Shown piece by piece: positions 43,763-52,654 of a stretch of 64,000 bases of DNA. The position numbers and the translations under genes were made by a program. The notes beneath the pieces were generated by a model. The model had not been told where the DNA came from, did no database searches, and saw nothing but the letters and a program-made list of their open reading frames with translations. Positions within the stretch are counted from its first letter, which is position 1. Each line of letters begins with the position of its first letter. Source of the stretch: Sulfuricella sp. (GTDB taxonomy: Bacteria; Pseudomonadota; Gammaproteobacteria; Burkholderiales; Sulfuricellaceae); NCBI GenBank assembly GCA_023266195.1, contig JAHFRP010000003.1, positions 224,101-288,100 of the forward strand, read 5' to 3'.

Positions 43763-45196
43763 ATGATAGAAGCAAGGGATTTCCACGTTTTTACCAAGGA
43801 CGGCCAGGCGTATCTGTTCCTGGCCCAGCCGGTCGCGGTGTTCAAGATCGACCAGGACACGCGCACGATACTGAAGCGGGCGGAGCGGGGCGAGCCCCTT
43901 TCGGGGGAGTTCGAGGAGCGGCGCTGGGAGGAGGCGCGCACCTTCATGGAAAACTATTGCCGCAAGGCGCCTGCCGCCAAGGTACTGCGCGCGCCGGAAG
44001 ATATCGGCGAAAAAGTCGCGGGGCTTTACCTGTTCATGTCCCAGGAGTGCAACCTGAAGTGTGCCTACTGCTACGGCGATGAGGGGGAATACGGCCAACG
44101 CGGCAGAATGAATGAGGCGACGCTGAACCGCACCTTCGATACATTCTTCAGCGGCGGCGAGGGCAAGCATTTCGTGACCTTCTTCGGCGGCGAGCCGCTG
44201 ATGAACTTCCGCACCATGAAGCGAACCGCCGAGTTGAGCGAGCGCTTCCGCGGGGAGGGCAAGGCGGACGTCTCCCTCGGCATCGTCACCAACGGCACTT
44301 TCCATAACGAGGAGATCGCGCAGTTTTTCCGCGACCACATCGACGATGTCACCTTCAGCCTGGACGGCCCGGAAGACCTCAACGACGGCCAGCGCACGAG
44401 CAAGTGCGGCGACAGCGTCTATTCCTCGGCGACCGAAAACATCCGCAAGTTCACGGTGGACGGGCGCTTCAACTGGGCGTTCCGCACCATCGTCACCCGC
44501 GCGGGCTACGACCGGGTGGCGGAAATCTACGACCACCTGGAATCCTTCAAACCGGGCGGCATCGGCGTGGTGAACGTGGATGTGCCGGAGGACAACCCGC
44601 TTTACCTCGACGACCACCAATACCGGCGCTTCATCGAGCAAATCGTCGAGATCAACCGCAAGGGGCTGCGCAGCTTCATCGAAGGCGACCAGCCGGTGGC
44701 CTTCGAATATCCCTTCTACATCCTGTTCTATTTCATTTCCCGCAGCCACGCCCTCTACCACTGCAACGCCGGCACCAACCTGCTGGCGGTGACCGCCGAG
44801 GGAGACGTTTATCCCTGTCACCGCTTCGTCGGCACGGATGAGTTCAAGATGGGCAACGTCGGCGATCCCGGCCTGCGGGAAAGCGAGCGCTACCGGGCGA
44901 TCCGGCAGCGTTTCGTCGATGCCACCGTGGACAACCGGGAAGGCTGCCGCGATTGCTGGGCGCGCTATCTCTGCGGCGGCTCCTGCGCCAAGTATTCCCA
45001 CGCCCGGTTCGGCGACATCGCCCCTCCGGTGGAGCGGCATTGCCTGTACATCAAGACGGTGATCGAGGAGATTCTGCCCGACATCGTCGCCATGGTGCAG
45101 TCGGCCGACACCCGGCAGGCGCTGATGGCCCGTCTGGGCACCGCGGTGTCCCGCCGCTACGGCAGCAAGGGAGTGGAAGCTGCCCGTGTTTCGTGA
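43763..45196 (+). CDS. Radical SAM/SPASM peptide maturase 1
   Basis: A 477-residue protein. Residues 1-~85 form a small domain resembling the N-terminal peptide-binding region of SCIFF-type maturases. The radical SAM cluster motif is CNLKCAYC (Cys96, 100, 103), followed by FFGGEPLMNF and TNGTF. The C-terminal SPASM domain has Cys334, Cys352 (VYPCHRF) and CRDCWARYLCGGSC (Cys395, 398, 404, 408), enough for two auxiliary [4Fe-4S] clusters. It is also reminiscent of QhpD, which makes Cys-to-Asp/Glu thioethers. The substrate is presumed to be the upstream peptide. The next gene overlaps its end. Confidence 0.92.
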   Translation: MIEARDFHVFTKDGQAYLFLAQPVAVFKIDQDTRTILKRAERGEPLSGEFEERRWEEARTFMENYCRKAPAAKVLRAPEDIGEKVAGLYLFMSQECNLKCAYCYGDEGEYGQRGRMNEATLNRTFDTFFSGGEGKHFVTFFGGEPLMNFRTMKRTAELSERFRGEGKADVSLGIVTNGTFHNEEIAQFFRDHIDDVTFSLDGPEDLNDGQRTSKCGDSVYSSATENIRKFTVDGRFNWAFRTIVTRAGYDRVAEIYDHLESFKPGGIGVVNVDVPEDNPLYLDDHQYRRFIEQIVEINRKGLRSFIEGDQPVAFEYPFYILFYFISRSHALYHCNAGTNLLAVTAEGDVYPCHRFVGTDEFKMGNVGDPGLRESERYRAIRQRFVDATVDNREGCRDCWARYLCGGSCAKYSHARFGDIAPPVERHCLYIKTVIEEILPDIVAMVQSADTRQALMARLGTAVSRRYGSKGVEAARVS

Positions 45197-46544
45197 TTTC
45201 CATTTGATCGAAGAGGACGGGACAGCGGTCCTGTTCTTCCCGACAAGCTACCGGCTGTTCCGGCTGCCTGCCGCGCGGGCGGACGGGGTGCGCGCCTATC
45301 TGCGCGGCAGCGGCCCCCTGCCGTCGGAGGTGGCGCCCGTCGTTCGGGAAGAGGAGGAGCGCGCCGCGGCCACGCCCGCGATCCGCAAGCCCTGGGGCGA
45401 GACCGACAGCCTCTGTCTCTACGTCGCCCACGATTGCAATCTCGATTGTGCCTACTGCTACAATGACCGCGGCCGCATCGCCAACCCCCGCATGATGATG
45501 GCGCCGGAAGTGGCCGAGGCCTCTTTCCGCCGCTTCTTCGTCGAGCCGGGCCGGCAATACGCCGTCGCTTTCTACGGCGGCGAGCCCCTGCTCAATTTCC
45601 GCACCGTCAGGAAGGCGGTGGAAATCGGCCGCCAGTTGGAGGCGGAGCGGGGGGTGAAGATTTCCTTCGGCGTCACCACCAACGGCACAGTGCTCAACCG
45701 GGAGATTCTCGCCTTTCTGGACGAACATTTCGCCTCGGTCACGGTGAGCCTGGACGGGCCGAAAGAGATCAACGACCGGTACCGGCGCGGCGCCGGAAGC
45801 GGCTCCTACGACCGGATCGTCGGCAACATCGGGCGGCTCCAGGCCCGCTGCAAGGCCAGGCTGACGATCAAGGGCACCCTCGGTGGCGACGCCGTCCCGT
45901 TTTACACCGAATCCCTCCGGCACCTGCGCGGCCTGGGCACGGCCGGCGCCATCCTGACGCCGGCCGGCACGCCGCCGGACAACCCCGCCGCCATCGGCAC
46001 CGGGCAGTTCGAAGACTTCGTCCGCCAGCATGAGGCGTTGAGCGCCGACGCGGTAGACCGCGCGCTGGAAGAAAACCCCACCGAGGAAGCCGTCAACGTT
46101 GTCGCCAACCTGCTCACCCGCCGCAAGCTTCGCCGCCACTGCAACGCCGGCCGGGATCTGGCGGTGACCGCCGATGGTTCCGTCTACGCTTGCCACGGCC
46201 TGGTGGGAGTGCCGCAGTTCTACATGGGCAAGGTGACCGAGACCGACAGCGAGGACTACCGCCGGGCGCGGTCTGTCTTTGCCGGCCTGGAGGTGGACAA
46301 CATCGGCGAATGCGCTACGTGCTGGGCACGGTATTTCTGCGGCGGCTCCTGCTATGCCCACGCTTATTTCGCCACTGGCAGCGTGTCCCGGCCCGATCCG
46401 CGCCATTGCCTGCTGACCAAGCGCTGCGCCGAGGCGGCGATCCGGCGCTTTCTCGCGGTGATGGGGCAGGCGGAAGCGCGACAGCGCTTGTACGCCAACG
46501 TCCGGAAATTCATCGGCACCGCCGGGGATGTTGCCCATGCTTAG
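45186..46544 (+). CDS. Radical SAM/SPASM peptide maturase 2
   Basis: The 452-residue protein is built like its upstream neighbour but clearly diverged. It has an N-terminal domain of ~75 residues, CNLDCAYC (Cys84, 88, 91), FYGGEPLLNF and VTTNGTVLN. Its SPASM region includes HCNAGRDLAVTADGSVYACH and CATCWARYFCGGSCYAHAYF. The GTG start overlaps the previous gene by eleven bases. Two similar maturases in tandem probably arose by duplication and may act on different cysteines, or as a complex. Confidence 0.92.
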   Translation: MFRDFHLIEEDGTAVLFFPTSYRLFRLPAARADGVRAYLRGSGPLPSEVAPVVREEEERAAATPAIRKPWGETDSLCLYVAHDCNLDCAYCYNDRGRIANPRMMMAPEVAEASFRRFFVEPGRQYAVAFYGGEPLLNFRTVRKAVEIGRQLEAERGVKISFGVTTNGTVLNREILAFLDEHFASVTVSLDGPKEINDRYRRGAGSGSYDRIVGNIGRLQARCKARLTIKGTLGGDAVPFYTESLRHLRGLGTAGAILTPAGTPPDNPAAIGTGQFEDFVRQHEALSADAVDRALEENPTEEAVNVVANLLTRRKLRRHCNAGRDLAVTADGSVYACHGLVGVPQFYMGKVTETDSEDYRRARSVFAGLEVDNIGECATCWARYFCGGSCYAHAYFATGSVSRPDPRHCLLTKRCAEAAIRRFLAVMGQAEARQRLYANVRKFIGTAGDVAHA

Positions 46545-47661
46545 GAATCTTTACCTGGTGATCGCCCAGGATTGCAATCTCGCCTGCAGCTACTGCTATG
46601 CCCAGGGCGGAGATTTCGGCCGGGGCGCCTCCCTGATGAAGCCGGAGACGATGCGCGCCGCCTTCGACCGGTTGTTGCCGCTGGCGGGCAAAACCCTGGC
46701 AGTTTCCTTCTTCGGCGGCGAGCCGTTGCTGAACTTCGAGCTGATGAAGGAGGCCGTGGCCTACGGGCGGCAGCTCGCGGCACAGCGGGATGTATCCCTG
46801 GTCTACTGTCTCACCACCAACGGCACCCTGCTCGACGACGAGCGGCTGGCGTTCCTCAAGGCACACCTGCGCCACATCGCCGTCAGCCTTGACGGGGGCG
46901 CCGCCGTCACCAACGCCGGCCGGCGGTTCAAGGATGGCGGCGGCGACGTCCACGGCACGGTGCTGGCGAATATCCGGCGCCTGCGGAAGGCGGGCATCCC
47001 CTTCGCCCTGCGGGGAACGGTGATGGAACAGCATGCCGCCGGCCTGGAAGATGCGGCACATCACCTCGACGGTCTCGGCGCCGTTTCCCTGCGCATCGCC
47101 CCGGCGGCCATGGCCACGGAATGGCGGGGCGAAGCCCTGCGCGCCTGGATGGCGGGCTACGGCCGGCTCAACCGCGCGTCCCTGGAAAGCATCCTGGCTG
47201 GGGAGGAGCCGGTGGTGGCGAATGAGCTTTGCAAGGTCGCCGCCCACCGGCTGCTCGGCGAGCGGCACCTTTATCCCTGCGCCGCGGGCGCGGGCGTCCT
47301 GGCGGTGGCGACGGACGGCAGCGTCTACCCCTGCGACCATTTCATCGGTGCTGACGCCTTCCGCATGGACAGCGTCCACGACCACGATTTTCCCAGCATG
47401 GCATTCCGCGAGGTCGCCGCGCGACTAAAGGACAATGCGGTGGATCGCCGCCCGAAGTGCGCCGGCTGCGACGTCCGCTACGACTGCGGCGGTGAATGCC
47501 CGGCCCAGTCGCTGCTGCGCCGCGGCGACATCGCCGAGCCGTCGGCCAGCCACTGCGCCTTGACCAAGAAAATCGCCAGGGAAACGGTGTCGCTCCTTGA
47601 CCATGCCGTGGCGGACGAGGCCAGGAAAGCGCGGTTGACGGCCTTTCTCGGGGACGGCTAA
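46537..47661 (+). CDS. Radical SAM/SPASM peptide maturase 3 (lacks the N-terminal domain)
   Basis: At 374 residues this is the shortest of the three. It starts almost at the cluster motif CNLACSYC (Cys13, 17, 20), so the ~80-residue N-terminal domain of the other two is absent. FFGGEPLLNFELM, LTTNGTLLDD, AVSLDGG and a SPASM domain with GVLAVATDGSVYPCDHF and CAGCDVRYDCGGECPAQ follow. GGGGA nine bases upstream favours ATG 46537 over ATG 46528. It overlaps the end of maturase 2. It may need the N-domain of a partner to hold the peptide. Confidence 0.9.
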   Translation: MLRNLYLVIAQDCNLACSYCYAQGGDFGRGASLMKPETMRAAFDRLLPLAGKTLAVSFFGGEPLLNFELMKEAVAYGRQLAAQRDVSLVYCLTTNGTLLDDERLAFLKAHLRHIAVSLDGGAAVTNAGRRFKDGGGDVHGTVLANIRRLRKAGIPFALRGTVMEQHAAGLEDAAHHLDGLGAVSLRIAPAAMATEWRGEALRAWMAGYGRLNRASLESILAGEEPVVANELCKVAAHRLLGERHLYPCAAGAGVLAVATDGSVYPCDHFIGADAFRMDSVHDHDFPSMAFREVAARLKDNAVDRRPKCAGCDVRYDCGGECPAQSLLRRGDIAEPSASHCALTKKIARETVSLLDHAVADEARKARLTAFLGDG

Positions 47662-47663
47662 CC

Positions 47664-48410
47664 GTGACTGCGGTGTTCGTCGACAACGTCGCGTTCGTCT
47701 ATCCATCCGGCGTAAAGGCGGTGGAAGGACTGTCGATGCGCGTCCGGCACGGGGAGGTATACGGACTGCTCGGCCTCAACGGGGCGGGCAAGACCTCGGT
47801 CATCAAGATGCTGGCGACGCTGCTGCGTCCGACCGCCGGCAACATCCGCATTCTCGGCCTGGACCCGCGGGAGAACCCGGCCGAGATCAAGCGGCGCATC
47901 GGCGTAGTGCCCCAGGAGAACAATCTCGACACCTATCTCGATGTGCGGCAGAACCTGATCTTCCATTGCCGCTATGCCGGCCTGGCAAAAACGGTCTATG
48001 CCCCGCGGGTGGATGAGTGGCTCGCTCTGCTCGGGCTGGAAGGGAAAGCGGCCGAATCGGTCTTGCGCCTGTCCGGCGGCACCAAGCGCAAGGCGATGCT
48101 GGCCAAGGCGTTTATCACCGGGCCCGAGCTGCTGATCCTGGACGAGCCCACCGCCGGGCTCGACCCCGATGTCCGTGCCCTGCTCTGGGACCGGGTCGGG
48201 GAATTCCGGCGCAACGGCGGCACGGTTTTTCTCTCCACCCACTATCTCGAAGAGGCGGAGCGGCTGTGCGACCGGGTCGGCATTCTCCATGGCGGCCGCC
48301 TGGTGGCGGAGGGGACGGCGGCGGAACTGGCGCACAAGGCCGGGCGAGACGCGACACAGCCGGGCGGGGTGGAGGCGGCGTTCAGGCGCGCGGTGGGAGG
48401 ATGCCAGTGA
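47664..48410 (+). CDS. ABC transporter ATP-binding protein (DrrA/NatA type)
   Basis: The 248-residue ATPase has Walker A GLNGAGKTSVIK, the Q-loop VVPQENNLDTYL, signature RLSGGTKRKAMLAKA and Walker B LLILDEPTAGLD, plus the H-loop STHYLEEAE. This class pairs with a separate ABC-2 permease, encoded immediately downstream. The GTG start is two bases after the maturase 3 stop. It most likely powers export of the matured peptide to the periplasm. Confidence 0.93.
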   Translation: MTAVFVDNVAFVYPSGVKAVEGLSMRVRHGEVYGLLGLNGAGKTSVIKMLATLLRPTAGNIRILGLDPRENPAEIKRRIGVVPQENNLDTYLDVRQNLIFHCRYAGLAKTVYAPRVDEWLALLGLEGKAAESVLRLSGGTKRKAMLAKAFITGPELLILDEPTAGLDPDVRALLWDRVGEFRRNGGTVFLSTHYLEEAERLCDRVGILHGGRLVAEGTAAELAHKAGRDATQPGGVEAAFRRAVGGCQ

Positions 48411-49165
48411 AATTTGTGCTCGCCCTGTTGCACCGGAACGCGACCGCGGACCTCGCCGCCGCCAAGCTCACCACCGTACGGATGCTGGTCCAGCCGGCAA
48501 TCTATCTTTTCGTGTTCGGCTATGTGGTGGGGGGGATGCTGCCCACCCAGGGCGGCGGTTATGCCGGAATCATGGCGCCGGGCATCGTCGCCATCTCCCT
48601 GATCACCGGCCCCTTCGTCAGCGTCGGCGGCGGCGTGATCTCGGGCTACTACTTTCGCACCATGGAGGAATGGCTGCTGGCGCCGGTTTCGCTGCGCGCC
48701 ATTCTGGCAGCGCTGGTGTTCGGCGGCCTCTGCTACGGACTCGCCGGCGGCGCCGTGGTGGCGGTGCTGGTGTGGGGGATTCTGGGGCTCGCGCCGCAGA
48801 ACGTCGGCTACATGGTTCTGACAGCCACGGCCGGCGCCCTGCTGTTCTCCCTTTTCACCCTGGTGCTGCTGCTGGTCCCCGAAACCCCCGACAAGGGGCA
48901 GGAGGTGTTCTCCTTCCTGATGATGCCGATGACCTTCTTCGGCTGCACCTTCTACTCCTATGACATGCTGGGCGCGCCCTTCAGCTACCTCGCCCTGCTG
49001 CTGCCCACCACCTACATCGCCGAAGGGCTGCGGGCAGCCTACAGCCCCGCTTCTCCCCACATGGAAGCAGGGGCGGTCCTGGCCGGGCTCTCGCTGGCGA
49101 CGGCGGTATTGATCCCCTTGGCCGACTGGGCGTTCCGAAGGCGGCTCAGGGATTTCACTTGGTGA
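48407..49165 (+). CDS. ABC-2 type transporter permease
   Basis: The 252-residue membrane protein has six hydrophobic segments and the ABC-2 signature region TMEEWLLAPVSLRAIL, FSFLMMPMTFFGCTFYSYD. The GTG at 48407 overlaps the ATPase stop (GTGA) and has GGGAGG six bases upstream. An ATG at 48401 touches that ribosome site and is less likely. It forms the membrane half of the exporter. There is no peptidase domain, so leader removal, if any, needs another protease; none is seen in this locus. Confidence 0.9.
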   Translation: MKFVLALLHRNATADLAAAKLTTVRMLVQPAIYLFVFGYVVGGMLPTQGGGYAGIMAPGIVAISLITGPFVSVGGGVISGYYFRTMEEWLLAPVSLRAILAALVFGGLCYGLAGGAVVAVLVWGILGLAPQNVGYMVLTATAGALLFSLFTLVLLLVPETPDKGQEVFSFLMMPMTFFGCTFYSYDMLGAPFSYLALLLPTTYIAEGLRAAYSPASPHMEAGAVLAGLSLATAVLIPLADWAFRRRLRDFTW

Positions 49166-49173
49166 GGGTGAGC

Positions 49174-51081
49174 ATGATCGCGGCGCCCCTGTGCGCCTGG
49201 GTGCTGATGTTGCCGCTCGCCGCGATGGCGGAGGCGGCAGGAAAGGAGGACACCAATATCACCGTCATCACAGCCCAGGATGTGGAAAGGGAAAAGCCCG
49301 CCGATCTGATCGAGCTGCTGCGCTCGAAGGTCGGCCTGGACGACAGCGGCGGCACGATCACGATGCGCGGCGTGCGCGGCGTGGCCATTTACGTCGATGG
49401 CTTCGCGTCGTCCCTGACGGATTTGAACCAGATCAAGCCGGACCAGGTGGAGCGTATCGAGATCCTGCGCGGAGCCGCGTCGGCGCGCTTCGGCGCCGAT
49501 GCCATGGGCGGCGCCATCGCCGTCGCCACGCGCAAGACCGGCGACAAACCCCGGTTCGAGTGGGTGCAGGGTCTCAACTCGGCCGGCAGCTGGTATACCA
49601 GGCTGAACGGAGAGGGTCTCGCAGCGCCGGCAAGCATCGGCATGACGGGGGAACGCCAGGTTGTCCACGGCCACAAGCGCGTGCCGTTCGCACCCTACCC
49701 CTCCCAGGTCTCGGTTGAGAACGAGCGAACGGAGAAAACCACGCGGGAAGCCAAAATCGGCGTCAAGAATGAAGCCGGGGAGGCGCAGCTCCAGCTCAAG
49801 CGCTTCGAGTCGCTGTCCTTCTACGGCCGGCCGAACTGGTGGGAAGATTATGGCGCGGACACGCTGCGTTTCACCTCTGCTTTCAAGGCTGCGCCGACCG
49901 CCGAATTGAACCTGTCGCTTGGCTATGAAACCTACCGGGACAAGGGACTGAAGGATCAGGGGACGGGGGCGGACGCGGCCGGGCTCGCGCCGAACCGCAC
50001 CCTGTTCAGCGACGGCGAGAAGCTGGAGATGGAAGTGGCGGCGGCGGCAAAAGGGAAAGCCGGCACGTTGCGCCTCGGCTTGCGCGGCAGCCGTAGCGCC
50101 GACGCCTACGAAACCCGCGATTATCAGAGCGGCGCGACGGATTTCCTGCTGCGCGCCAAGATGGCGAACACGGCGGCCTACTTGCTTTACGAGGCGACTC
50201 CGTGGAACGGCCTGGCCGCAGAGCTGAGCGGTCGGTACGACCACTATCGCTACTTCGACACCACCATCTTCAACAGCGGCTCCCTGGTGAAAAACACCAC
50301 CGGCGATGAGACCGCCAAGCACGCCTTCAACCCGAAGGCGAGCTTGCGCTGGGCCGCGGGAAACACCACGCTCAACGGTTCGGTAGGTACCGGTTTCGTC
50401 CCCCCCACCCCGGACCAGCTCTATTACTCGGACGTCGGGCCCGCCTCCCAATTCCTGGCAAATCCGGTTCTGAAACCCCAGCGCTCCCTGACCTGGGATC
50501 TGGGTGTCAGGAGGAAGCTTGGAGGAGGCGCCGAGGCGGGCATCACGCTCTTTCACACTCTATGGCGCGACAAGATCGGGGTGATGATCACCGATTACGG
50601 CATTCCCCTGAAACAGCAGTTCCAGAACATCGGCCAGGCCGAATCCAAGGGGTTGGAGCTGGAGCTTGGCCGGAAGAGCGAGTCCGGCTGGTCGGCCTTC
50701 TTCAACTACACCTACACGCGGACGCAAGTCGCGGAAAACCTGGCCAGTCCCGCCCTGGTCGGCAAGGAGCTGCCAGACATGCCGCGGCACAAGTTCAACC
50801 TCGGCCTGGGCTACGGGGGGCCGGGAGGGGCCACCGCCAAGGCGCTGTTGCGGTATGTCGGGACTTCGTTTGCGGACGAGAACAACACCATAACGGACAG
50901 CAAAGGTTATCGCTGGGAAAGGGAGTCCTATCACGTGGTCGATCTTTCCCTCACCAAACGCTTCAAGGGCGCCGATCTTACCGTCGCCGTGGACAACTTG
51001 TTCGACAAGAACTACATGTCGGGCTTTTTCTGGCGGGCCGAGGGAAGAGTCTGCCGGGCCGAGGTGGTGTTCAGATTCTGA
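49174..51081 (+). CDS. TonB-dependent receptor without STN domain
   Basis: The 635-residue protein has a signal peptide (MIAAPLCAWVLMLPLAAMAEA). It goes almost straight into the plug (ITVITAQDVEREKPADLIELL, MRGVRGVAIYVDGF, EILRGAASARFGADAMGG) and a barrel ending CRAEVVFRF. It has no STN domain, so unlike the receptor at 40,971 it should transport without signalling. The ATG at 49174 follows GAGGG by five bases. The gene begins eight bases after the permease stop, tying it to the peptide operon. Confidence 0.92.
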   Translation: MIAAPLCAWVLMLPLAAMAEAAGKEDTNITVITAQDVEREKPADLIELLRSKVGLDDSGGTITMRGVRGVAIYVDGFASSLTDLNQIKPDQVERIEILRGAASARFGADAMGGAIAVATRKTGDKPRFEWVQGLNSAGSWYTRLNGEGLAAPASIGMTGERQVVHGHKRVPFAPYPSQVSVENERTEKTTREAKIGVKNEAGEAQLQLKRFESLSFYGRPNWWEDYGADTLRFTSAFKAAPTAELNLSLGYETYRDKGLKDQGTGADAAGLAPNRTLFSDGEKLEMEVAAAAKGKAGTLRLGLRGSRSADAYETRDYQSGATDFLLRAKMANTAAYLLYEATPWNGLAAELSGRYDHYRYFDTTIFNSGSLVKNTTGDETAKHAFNPKASLRWAAGNTTLNGSVGTGFVPPTPDQLYYSDVGPASQFLANPVLKPQRSLTWDLGVRRKLGGGAEAGITLFHTLWRDKIGVMITDYGIPLKQQFQNIGQAESKGLELELGRKSESGWSAFFNYTYTRTQVAENLASPALVGKELPDMPRHKFNLGLGYGGPGGATAKALLRYVGTSFADENNTITDSKGYRWERESYHVVDLSLTKRFKGADLTVAVDNLFDKNYMSGFFWRAEGRVCRAEVVFRF

Positions 51082-51108
51082 GATGTGTTGAACCTGGAAA
51101 AAGCATTT

Positions 51109-51240
51109 AGCCACAGAGAACACAGAGTTCGCGGAGGAAAAACAAGGGGTTGCCGGCCTAACTGTTTTCACCCATCAGGTGAATGCGAAAATGCCCAAGA
51201 ATCCCGCTTCAACTCTGTGTTCTCTGTGATCTCTGTGGCT
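51109..51240. repeat. Inverted repeat of the 'CCACAGAGAACACAGAG' type
   Basis: AGCCACAGAGAACACAGAGT (51,109-51,128) is matched in reverse by ACTCTGTGTTCTCTGTG (51,212-51,228) and CTCTGTGGCT (51,231-51,240), with ~80 bases between. This is a widespread intergenic repeat in bacteria. It occupies the 200-base gap between the receptor and the propeller gene, so the latter may have its own promoter. Confidence 0.8.
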
Positions 51241-51281
51241 TGAATTGAGGTTTTAAGGTTGAATTGAGAGGAGGTAAAAAA

Positions 51282-52646
51282 ATGAAATTGCATGGATTGT
51301 CCTGGTTGTTGCTGGCGGGTTTGGTGGGGTTTGTCCCGGTGGAGGCGGAAGCCTGCCGCCCATTCGGCTCCTACACCTTCGTCGAGGATAAGGCTGGGGG
51401 TATCTGGTTCACCGAGGGGGACAACAACGCCATTTCACGTCTGGCACCGGATGGCACGGTCAAGGCATTCCGGCTGCCGACTCCCAATGCCGAGCCCTCT
51501 TCCCTGGCGCTCGACCGGCGCGGCAACGTCTGGTTCGTGGAGAGCGACGGCGCCAAGATCGGGCGGCTGGGGCGGGACGGCAAGATCGTCGAATATGCCA
51601 CGGCAGATGGCCACCCGGTGCTGGTGGCGGTGGACTCCAAAGGCGAGGGCTGGTTCACACAGATGGCCGGGGATCACGCGGCCGACCAGGGGGCGGAGCA
51701 TGCGGGCCACGGCCGGATGTGGGTATCGAAGGTAGGCCGGATCGCGGCGGGACGGGTGACCGGCTATCCTCTCGACGAGGGCTGGCCGACCTCCATCGCC
51801 ATCGACCGCAGCGACCGGGTATGGGTGACGGTGCTGGTGCGCGGCGACACCGATGGCCGGAACGACCCTCCGGTGGGCAAGCTGGTGCGGATTGGACGCG
51901 ACGGCCGCTGGACCCCGGTTTACCGCTGGGAGAACAGTTGTCCGAGCAATCTGCTGGCGCTGCCGGGAGGAGGTCTGATCATCTCCGACCATTGCCGCGG
52001 CGTCCTCGGGCGGGTGGATCGAGATGGGAAGTTGACGGAAACGGCTCTGCCGCCCAAAACCACGATCCAACAAATGTCCCTGGCCCGGGACGGCACCCTG
52101 TGGTTCACCACCGCGGAGGGCGGCAGGATCGGCCGCTTCACGCGCAAAGGAGAAATGACCTACGCCGACCGGCCGGAGAATGGCGACGAGGCCTTTGCCA
52201 TCTTGGCGACACGCAGCGGCGACGTGATTTTTTCCGAGTTTTACAACTACAACGTCAACCGGCTGACGAAGAATGGCGAGTTCGTCGAACATCTGGTCAA
52301 CCTGAACGAGCGGCACGACGGCAGGGAGGCGCGTGAGGGCGAGGTGTGTCTGGTCAAGTTTGCGGCGCGCATCGTCGACAAACAGGAGATGGATCGTCGG
52401 CGCGCCGAGGAAGTGCGCCAAGGGCGACTCAAGCCGACAGCGGACGGCGCGGAAAAGCTTGCAGCGCAGAAGTGCCTGAGTTGCCACGATGCCCGGCGCC
52501 TCCTGTTGTCGCGACGCAGCGACTGGTCGCCGAGCATCGGCCGCATGCAGGAATACATGCGGGTGCGCAATGTGCCGCAGTTGACCGATGGGGAAAAACA
52601 AATCCTGGCGCGATATTTCAACACCCATTACGGGCTCAGCCAGTAA
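51282..52646 (+). CDS. Secreted Vgb-like beta-propeller fused to a cytochrome c domain
   Basis: The 454-residue protein has a signal peptide (MKLHGLSWLLLAGLVGFVPVEAEA) and about six propeller repeats of the virginiamycin B lyase/SMP-30-like kind (GGIWFTEGDNNAISRLAPDG, GNVWFVESDGAKIGRLGRDG, GTLWFTTAEGGRIGRFTRKG). From residue ~385 a C-terminal domain carries the heme motif CLSCH and a later Met-rich helix (IGRMQEYMRVR). A periplasmic redox role is likely. It has a perfect AGGAGG ribosome site. The family name does not imply antibiotic breakdown. Linkage to the peptide genes suggests a function in processing, loading or using the peptide. Confidence 0.85.
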   Translation: MKLHGLSWLLLAGLVGFVPVEAEACRPFGSYTFVEDKAGGIWFTEGDNNAISRLAPDGTVKAFRLPTPNAEPSSLALDRRGNVWFVESDGAKIGRLGRDGKIVEYATADGHPVLVAVDSKGEGWFTQMAGDHAADQGAEHAGHGRMWVSKVGRIAAGRVTGYPLDEGWPTSIAIDRSDRVWVTVLVRGDTDGRNDPPVGKLVRIGRDGRWTPVYRWENSCPSNLLALPGGGLIISDHCRGVLGRVDRDGKLTETALPPKTTIQQMSLARDGTLWFTTAEGGRIGRFTRKGEMTYADRPENGDEAFAILATRSGDVIFSEFYNYNVNRLTKNGEFVEHLVNLNERHDGREAREGEVCLVKFAARIVDKQEMDRRRAEEVRQGRLKPTADGAEKLAAQKCLSCHDARRLLLSRRSDWSPSIGRMQEYMRVRNVPQLTDGEKQILARYFNTHYGLSQ

Positions 52647-52654
52647 AAAAGCGA

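Noticed and set aside
51182..51247. A 21-codon ORF with LCVLCDLCG that looks like another Cys-rich peptide
   Set aside because: The cysteines come from the repeated CTCTGTG sequence of the intergenic inverted repeat; there is no ribosome site and no reason to treat it as coding.
51282..52646. Virginiamycin B lyase, an antibiotic resistance enzyme
   Set aside because: Only the propeller fold is shared; the signal peptide and C-terminal cytochrome domain are not features of Vgb, and the context is a peptide-maturation locus.
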